A program made the translations under genes and the position numbers. Below the pieces are notes generated by a model. It saw nothing but the letters and a program-made list of their open reading frames with translations, was not told the DNA's origin and did not search any database. 27,315 bases of DNA from an uncultured Allobaculum sp. (GTDB taxonomy: Bacteria; Bacillota_I; Bacilli_A; Erysipelotrichales; Erysipelotrichaceae). The DNA lies in assembly GCA_910579655.1 (NCBI GenBank), contig CAJTVE010000046.1, positions 1-27,315 on the forward strand. The letters run 5' to 3'. Below, piece by piece: positions 22,289 to 27,315 of the stretch (its first letter is position 1; every line of letters starts with the position of its first letter).

Positions 22289-24295
22289 TTGGGTGTAATA
22301 GACTTTATTGATTTATGTGAGTCTAAAGGAGTATTGGACGCATTAATAATGGCCCTAGTGGTCGCTACGGGTTTACTTTTTATTCCGTTTAAAGATCTTA
22401 TATTAAGCAAAATAAGACATCAAAGAAACTGTCGGTATTTTGTTTTTGGACTTCTATACTTAGCTTTAGCAATGTATTTATATAAGATAAATAAGATATC
22501 ACTTCAATCGGTTGCTTTCCTTGCAACTATAGATGTTTTCTATCTTATATACTGTTTCTTTACGATTGATCATTGTTCACCAATCGCTACATATTACCTA
22601 CAAAAATACGAGAAACTCCTTGAGAAGGGGTTGACAACGGAATCTATCGGATACTTTGAGAAAAAACATTGGTATATATCTGAGGTTACGGATAAAATTG
22701 CTTACGCAAGGCTAAAAGCTCGCTATTATGCTGATTTAGGCCAAATAAATATTGCCTACAAAGCGGTTGACGAAATAAGGATCGAGACTTTATACCCAAG
22801 CGAAGTGCAGAATTTTGAGACATTCAAAGCAATGTTTCTATGGCAAATGGGAGACTTTTCAACAGCGACTAAACTTCTTGAAAATGAGAGACATGAGAGC
22901 AATCCAATAAAATATTTGCTTGCTGCTTTTATCTTTGAATATTCTGGAAATTTGGACGATGCTTACAAGCAAATGAAAGAAGCAATGGCACTATGTTCTA
23001 ATACAAGGGTCAGTCCAGAGTATCATATGCAAATATTGGAGAATTATGGAAAAATTCACAGGCTACGAGGAAATCTAACAGAAGCAGTCTGCTATTTGCA
23101 ACAGGCGAATAAGATGCTTGAGCAAATGGATAATCCTAGAGCTGATATACAGAAGAATATCAAAGAAGACTTGATATCCATCGAAGTTCTTGTACGAGGA
23201 GCTGATCCTTTTGTACAAGAATTGCTGGATAAGTATAAAAAACAAATTCCTGCAAATTCGATTAAAAATCTAATATCGTTTAATAATTGCTGCATCGAAG
23301 TGTATTGTCAAATCGGTGACAAAAAGAAGGTTTATGATTTAATCAAGAGTGGATACTATGAAATAATCGACAAACTTGATGAGACAGAAAGATCCCATTA
23401 CCAGGCCTCAATATTTTGTATGTTGATGAATGGTGAATATGTTCATGATTGGTTAGATATAGAAATCGACAAATCTTACAAAAATTATTCAAATTTACCT
23501 GTAATGGAACGGATTGTTCTGTACCGAGAATTTGCTAAAATTTTTCAACAGCAGAAATTCTCTTGCATTAGAAATAAGAAACCTTATCGAGAGTTATGGG
23601 ATCAAATAAAGATGTATTATAGAAATGCAGCGATCGATGATATTGATAACCAGATTGCTTCTCTAAGCTCATATGAGATTTTCAAAAAAGGAAAACTACT
23701 TCAAGATAAACTCGCAATACTTAAATATCTTCAAAGAGATAAGCATATTGAGAAAAGTAAACAGATATATGTTGACCTTTACAATATGTACAATGACGTC
23801 GGATTACAGATTGAGGCTGTCAACATATTGATGATCTTGATCAATGAATGCGGATCACCATACAATGTGATGATTCGACCCAATCGTTTTTCGGCTTGGA
23901 CGTTATACCAAGATTGGATTGATAGTCTCCCCGATGAACCTGATCCCCAATTATTATCAGGTGAATACCAATTAAAATATTATCAATCACAACCAGAAGT
24001 TGATTCCTTTTATCCATTAGCAGTTGAAGTGATGGAAGAATGTTTAAACAAGATAATACCAACTGTAAAAAGATGGCATGACCATCCTGCTAAATATATA
24101 ATTTCGCTTCAGATAGCAATTAATTTAATGAGATTAGGTCGCAAAGATGATGCAAAATTATTTTACGATATTTTCTGTGAAAATAAACTGTCGATTGATC
24201 ATTATGACTCTGGTGTCAAAGAAGACTATTACGCATTAACTAAAGAATTTGCCCCACATAAGTTGCAAAAAGAACCAAACTCTAACTCTATTTAG
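22289..24295 (+). CDS. Membrane-anchored TPR-like protein, unknown function
   Basis: 668 residues from TTG 22289, with GAGAGG (22271-22276) some 12 bases upstream; no ATG or GTG gives a better start. Three hydrophobic segments near the N-terminus (about 16-35, 47-62, 70-92) anchor it in the membrane. The remaining roughly 570 residues are helical and cytoplasmic, with TPR-like pairs such as YARLKARYYADLGQINIAYKAVDEI, FLWQMGDFSTATKLLEN, AAFIFEYSGNLDDAYKQMKEAM and NYGKIHRLRGNLTEAVCYLQQA (about 140-275). No catalytic motif is visible, so a scaffold or sensor role is more likely than an enzyme. The gene is markedly AT-rich, has its own strong terminator and points away from the Nhi-like gene. I do not recognise the family. 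Confidence 0.8.
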   Translation: MGVIDFIDLCESKGVLDALIMALVVATGLLFIPFKDLILSKIRHQRNCRYFVFGLLYLALAMYLYKINKISLQSVAFLATIDVFYLIYCFFTIDHCSPIATYYLQKYEKLLEKGLTTESIGYFEKKHWYISEVTDKIAYARLKARYYADLGQINIAYKAVDEIRIETLYPSEVQNFETFKAMFLWQMGDFSTATKLLENERHESNPIKYLLAAFIFEYSGNLDDAYKQMKEAMALCSNTRVSPEYHMQILENYGKIHRLRGNLTEAVCYLQQANKMLEQMDNPRADIQKNIKEDLISIEVLVRGADPFVQELLDKYKKQIPANSIKNLISFNNCCIEVYCQIGDKKKVYDLIKSGYYEIIDKLDETERSHYQASIFCMLMNGEYVHDWLDIEIDKSYKNYSNLPVMERIVLYREFAKIFQQQKFSCIRNKKPYRELWDQIKMYYRNAAIDDIDNQIASLSSYEIFKKGKLLQDKLAILKYLQRDKHIEKSKQIYVDLYNMYNDVGLQIEAVNILMILINECGSPYNVMIRPNRFSAWTLYQDWIDSLPDEPDPQLLSGEYQLKYYQSQPEVDSFYPLAVEVMEECLNKIIPTVKRWHDHPAKYIISLQIAINLMRLGRKDDAKLFYDIFCENKLSIDHYDSGVKEDYYALTKEFAPHKLQKEPNSNSI

Positions 24296-24630
24296 TAGCG
24301 ATGTAATGGATTAGATGTCAGGATCTTTGGTCACAGGCAACAATGAAAGTCCTATCTCTAAATGCCTTTACTGTTCTGTTGTTGGCTGTACAAAGCCTCA
24401 TAATCATCAAAATCGATAAGTGGTCGAAAACACCTTTATAGAGTGTGTTTTCGACCATTTTATTTTTCGTAAAGCAGGCAAGTGAAAATTGGGCTTCGTT
24501 CCTGTGCACTTTTGTTAATCGATAGACTTATTCGTAAACCGGATTGGCTGAAAGAGAAGTCAGCAAGATCAGAATCCTGTGGTAAGCAAGGATAATTGGG
24601 GCTGTATACAAGGATATGTAGGAGAAGTCG
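24296..24630. other. Intergenic region between convergent genes
   Basis: 335 bases between the TPR-like gene (+) and the AraC gene (-). Apart from the terminator at 24421-24467 I see no supported feature. A minus-strand ORF at 24318-24509 crosses the terminator and is not called. Confidence 0.55.
24421..24467 (+). terminator. Terminator of the TPR-like gene
   Basis: Perfect 13-bp stem TGGTCGAAAACAC (24421-24433) with GTGTTTTCGACCA (24445-24457), 11-base loop, then TTTTATTTTT. It lies about 125 bases after the stop codon. Confidence 0.92.
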
Positions 24631-25491
24631 TCATCCGGAAAATTTCTGATTCGATGCTTCATGGGAGTGGAGCCGCTGTCCCTGGCGCCATTGGGTGCAG
24701 GAGAGACCTGTTTTCTGGCGGAAAAGGCGGGAGAAGTAGAGCGGATCTTCATAGCCGAGGGAATAGGCAATGATCTGAATAGACAGATCCGTGGTTTCAA
24801 GCATCCGTTTGGCTTCGCTTTCTTTGGATTGCCAGATAAAGTCGCGCAGGGAAATTCCCTGGTAAGTGGAAAAGAGCCGGGAACCGTAGGAACGGCTGAC
24901 ACCAAGTTCTTTGCACATATTGGCAATGACAATCGAATGATTGATATGGGTTGAGATGTAATTGACAAATTCCGCCACAATCCGTTTTTCGTTGGAGACC
25001 TGGCTTGCTTTGGCTGTCGGAAAAGTCTGGACCAGAAATTCAAGCAGGGAATAGAGTAAAGAGTTCAGCCGCAGATCCCGGATTTCGGGCGGACATTTAT
25101 ATGCTTCCTGAACTTTCACGAAAAGCAGCGCCAGCTGGTCATCCTGATCATAGTGGGCGACCGGGGTTTCCATCAGGGAAGTCCGGGCAAAATATTCGGG
25201 CATTCTGGTGCCCTGCAGGCCGATCCATCCATAAGCCCAGGGATCATCCTGATCGGCATGATATTCAATTTCAACGCCTGGGCGGCAGAAAAATAAATCT
25301 CCTTTCGTCAGTTTCCAGCACTTTCCCTGGCAGCAGAACGTTCCTTTTCCTTCGGTAATATAGTGGATCAGCCAGCTTCGGCGAACGGCAGGTCCATAAA
25401 AATGGCCGGGTTCACATTCTTCGTAGCCGTTGGAATAGACCATGCCGTCTACGCCAACATAAAAATCCGTATCGTTTGTAAGAGTTCTCAT
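24631..25491 (-). CDS. AraC family transcriptional regulator
   Basis: 286 residues: an N-terminal cupin-like sensing domain (about 10-165; RRSWLIHYITEGKGTF, KGDLFFCRPGVEIEYHADQDDPW) and a C-terminal double helix-turn-helix (about 180-275; ANMCKELGVSRSYGSRLFSTYQGISLRDFI and IAYSLGYEDPLYFSRLFRQKTGLS). The second half matches the AraC/XylS signature well. Such proteins bind a sugar and activate a neighbouring transport gene. The PTS permease gene lies divergently 233 bases away, so it is the likely target. ATG 25491 is nine bases from GGAGA; a GTG at 25497 in the same frame is only three bases away and less likely. Confidence 0.92.
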   Translation of the reverse strand: MRTLTNDTDFYVGVDGMVYSNGYEECEPGHFYGPAVRRSWLIHYITEGKGTFCCQGKCWKLTKGDLFFCRPGVEIEYHADQDDPWAYGWIGLQGTRMPEYFARTSLMETPVAHYDQDDQLALLFVKVQEAYKCPPEIRDLRLNSLLYSLLEFLVQTFPTAKASQVSNEKRIVAEFVNYISTHINHSIVIANMCKELGVSRSYGSRLFSTYQGISLRDFIWQSKESEAKRMLETTDLSIQIIAYSLGYEDPLYFSRLFRQKTGLSCTQWRQGQRLHSHEASNQKFSG

Positions 25492-25497
25492 GAGCAC

Positions 25498-25724
25498 AAA
25501 TCTCCATATCGTTTCTACAACTGTTTATATAGATCATTTTGGCAAATGTCTATACTTTAGGTGTCGGTACCGGAAATGACCAGGACCAAGGAAAACCAAT
25601 TCTCGAGTCTCTGGCATTTGAACTTTATGCTTTCTGCTCTGCTTTACGATTGAACCCCCTTGCAAAAACGCCAGTTCTGGCAGTTTCAGGGATTTAACCC
25701 ACTTTACCAACTCAGGAGATGACT
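25498..25724. promoter_or_regulatory. Divergent control region of AraC and PTS genes
   Basis: About 230 bases. Two palindromes stand out: CGGTACCG (25565-25572) and GCCAGTTCTGGC (25670-25681). The second lies 43 bases before the EIIC start and is a reasonable operator candidate. AGGAG (25714-25718) is the EIIC ribosome binding site. Promoters cannot be placed with confidence. Confidence 0.4.
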
Positions 25725-27035
25725 ATGTTAGAAAATTTGATTCAGAAAATCGTCCCGTTGGCCGCCAAGATTCAGGACAATAAATACCTGACGGCCCTGC
25801 GTGATGGTTTCATGGCGGCTTTCCCGGCGACCATGTTTGCTTCCTTCGCGATGATTATTCAGTATTTGCCTTCGACTTTTGGCTTTGACCATTTGCTGCC
25901 TGAAGGCGTGATGAATTTCTTGAATGGCTTTTTAGGCCCGGTTGGCAACGCGACAATGTCGTTGTCCGCCATTTATATCTGCTTTGGTGTCGCTTACCAT
26001 CTTGCCGGCAAAATCAATGGCAACAAGCTGTTTTCCGGTCTGGTTTCTTTGACTTCCTTCTTTTTGCTGCTGCCTTTCCATCAGACGGATGACGGTTTAT
26101 TCATGCCGGTTGTCCGCTTGGGCAGCCAGGGAATGTTTGTCGCGATTCTGACCGCCATTCTGGCTACCCAGATCTTTAACTATTTTGAAAAACGTGATTT
26201 CACGATTAAGATGCCCAAACAGGTTCCGCCTGGAATTGCCAAATCCTTCCTGGCTATTCTTCCATCTGCTGTAACACTGCTGGTTTTCAACGTGATCCGC
26301 TATGCGTTTACTTTTACTCCATGGGGAAATATTTTCGACTTCCTCTTCAGCATGCTCCAGCAGCCGCTGACAGCTCTTGGAAGCAGTTTGCCGGCGACCT
26401 TGATTTCGGTTCTGGCTGCCCAGATTCTCTGGTGGTTTGGTGTCCATGGCCAGGCCGTTGTCAATACCGTCATGGATCCGCTCTGGTCGGCGATGGCTTT
26501 AGAAAACTATGCCGCCTACCAGGCTGGCCAGGCTCTTCCACATATCGTAAACACCACCTTCATGGGTGTTTTCCCCTTAATTGGTGGAAACGGAATGACT
26601 TTAGGAATTGTACTGCTCTTCCTGTTCATGGCACGCAGTGCCCGTATGAAATCGACGATGCGAATGGTTGCTGCTCCTTCATTCTTCAACATTTCAGAAC
26701 CGGTTACCTTTGGTCTGCCGGTGGTGATGAACCCGATGGTCCTGATTCCCTGGGTACTTGCTCCGGCAATAACTGTTATTATCTCGTATCTGGCCATTGC
26801 AGCCGGTATTGTGCCAAGACCGATTGGAATCACGGTTGTCTGGACGACGCCTGTCTTCCTGTCTGGATGGATTGGTACCGGCAGCATCATGGGTGGTCTG
26901 CTCCAGCTGGTCAACCTGGCCATTTCGACTCTGATCTGGTTCCCGTTTATCAAGGCGCTTGATAACTCATACCTCAAAGAAGAAAACAAGGAAGAAGATG
27001 AAGAAGACGATCTGTCTGTCTTCGATGTGGAATAG
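25725..27035 (+). CDS. PTS EIIC permease, cellobiose/lichenan (CelB) type
   Basis: 436 residues of the lactose/cellobiose EIIC family: N-terminal MLENLIQKIVPLAAKIQDNKYLTALRDGF, FGVHGQAVVN in the middle and the signature SFFNISEPVTFGLPVVMNP late in the protein. About ten membrane helices are expected. It moves a beta-glucoside or similar disaccharide across the membrane while EIIB phosphorylates it. EIIA and EIIB are not in the window and a terminator follows at once, so this is a stand-alone EIIC that must borrow partners. The tail is very acidic (EENKEEDEEDD). I chose ATG 25725 because AGGAG (25714-25718) is six bases away; ATG 25719 touches the site. Likely control: the divergent AraC protein. 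Confidence 0.92.
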   Translation: MLENLIQKIVPLAAKIQDNKYLTALRDGFMAAFPATMFASFAMIIQYLPSTFGFDHLLPEGVMNFLNGFLGPVGNATMSLSAIYICFGVAYHLAGKINGNKLFSGLVSLTSFFLLLPFHQTDDGLFMPVVRLGSQGMFVAILTAILATQIFNYFEKRDFTIKMPKQVPPGIAKSFLAILPSAVTLLVFNVIRYAFTFTPWGNIFDFLFSMLQQPLTALGSSLPATLISVLAAQILWWFGVHGQAVVNTVMDPLWSAMALENYAAYQAGQALPHIVNTTFMGVFPLIGGNGMTLGIVLLFLFMARSARMKSTMRMVAAPSFFNISEPVTFGLPVVMNPMVLIPWVLAPAITVIISYLAIAAGIVPRPIGITVVWTTPVFLSGWIGTGSIMGGLLQLVNLAISTLIWFPFIKALDNSYLKEENKEEDEEDDLSVFDVE

Positions 27036-27085
27036 CCGCTCGTTTTAGTCTTTGCGCTGACAACTGTACTCTTTACCCCACCAAC

Positions 27086-27117
27086 CAGAAAAGCGCAGTC
27101 CCAACTGCGCTTTTCTG
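27086..27117 (+). terminator. Terminator of the EIIC gene
   Basis: Perfect 14-bp stem CAGAAAAGCGCAGT (27086-27099) with ACTGCGCTTTTCTG (27104-27117), loop CCCA. The T run is inside the 3' arm, and A-rich bases on the other side make it workable in both directions. Confidence 0.8.
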
Positions 27118-27252
27118 CAATGGAAAAAGACATCAGCCAGTTGAGGTTTGAATATCCTCTCTCAAAGCCCTGGCTCTGTGATTCTTTCTTCCGTCCCTGC
27201 GATTCTTTCTTTCGACCGGATCACTCTGTCAAAACGAACAGAAAAAATCTCC

Positions 27253-27315
27253 ATAGCTCGGGCGCTGCCACTCCCCATGTAACTGGGGGGTGTTGAGAAT
27301 TATTATTTTTTCATC
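27253..27315 (+). ncRNA. Possible start of an IscB omega RNA (HEARO), cut by window end
   Basis: CTCGGGCGCTGC is followed by an 8-bp hairpin, CACTCCCC (27269-27276) with GGGGGGTG (27285-27292), and then TTGAGAA. As I remember them, HEARO/omega RNAs of ISC elements have a GGCGCTG..hairpin..TTGAGAA block near their 5' end, upstream of iscB. The rest would lie beyond the window. This is recollection without a covariance-model test. Confidence 0.35.

Noticed and set aside
17462..24295. CRISPR-like or tRNA-associated integration of the accessory block
   Set aside because: I looked for regularly spaced repeats, tRNA ends and integrase genes around the block and found none; no attachment site can be named.
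24318..24509. 63-codon minus-strand ORF, considered as a transposase fragment
   Set aside because: It spans the perfect terminator of the TPR-like gene, and I could not identify any real transposase motif.
24528..25043. 171-codon minus-strand ORF in another frame of the AraC gene
   Set aside because: Parts of it look like HTH words (FWSRLFRQ), but only because of overlap with the AraC coding sequence; no start signal.
26516..27133. 205-codon minus-strand ORF over the EIIC gene
   Set aside because: It lies antisense to the permease and crosses its terminator; its composition (many T, I, S, P) is typical of a shadow frame. The 213-codon plus-strand ORF at 26321-26962 is rejected for the same reason.

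Overview
The window looks like chromosomal DNA of a low-to-middle G+C Gram-positive (Firmicutes) anaerobe. The evidence is strong AGGAGG-type ribosome binding sites with some TTG/GTG starts, many hairpin-plus-T-run terminators, a DUF2871 membrane protein, MATE and ABC exporters, a CelB-type PTS permease and an HPt/hybrid-kinase pair. An Erysipelotrichaceae-like gut organism fits, but that is inference only. No rRNA, tRNA or CRISPR array was seen.

Layout. 1-290: the C-terminal end of an IscB-type (RRXRR/HNH, ISC element) protein followed by a right-end-like hairpin. 836-1691: a two-gene membrane operon (DUF2871 plus an unknown 4-TM protein). 2225-5522: an ABC half-exporter, then a MATE exporter preceded by a terminator-containing leader that resembles the guanidine-IV (mepA) riboswitch. 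6224-9358: an HPt protein and a large hybrid histidine kinase with two receiver domains, probably one phosphorelay. 9680-11644 (-): a KdpD-like kinase that lacks the N-terminal KdpD sensor domain and has no KdpE beside it. 12156-13685 (-): dhuD-dhuI-like genes for catabolism of unsaturated uronate. 14513-14947: a small acidic protein with a faint EIIA-Glc-like signature. 15293-16672: a second MATE exporter behind a 26-position hairpin with a T run, an attenuator-like leader. 17155-17388: a small membrane protein.

17462-24295 is the accessory part. Four genes run on the minus strand: a nuclease-helicase resembling the staphylococcal anti-phage enzyme Nhi (PD-(D/E)XK plus DUF2075 helicase), a bacterial PH-domain protein, a DUF6414-like protein, and a second, 5'-truncated PH-domain copy. 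The two PH copies are about 95% identical in protein but only about 84% identical in DNA, with most changes at wobble positions. Divergent from the helicase is an AT-rich gene for a membrane-anchored TPR-like protein. This block is the best candidate for an undescribed defence-type system.

24631-27035: an AraC regulator divergent from a stand-alone CelB-type PTS EIIC, which it probably controls. The last 60 bases may be the start of an IscB-associated omega RNA (HEARO), which would mean a second ISC element beyond the right edge.
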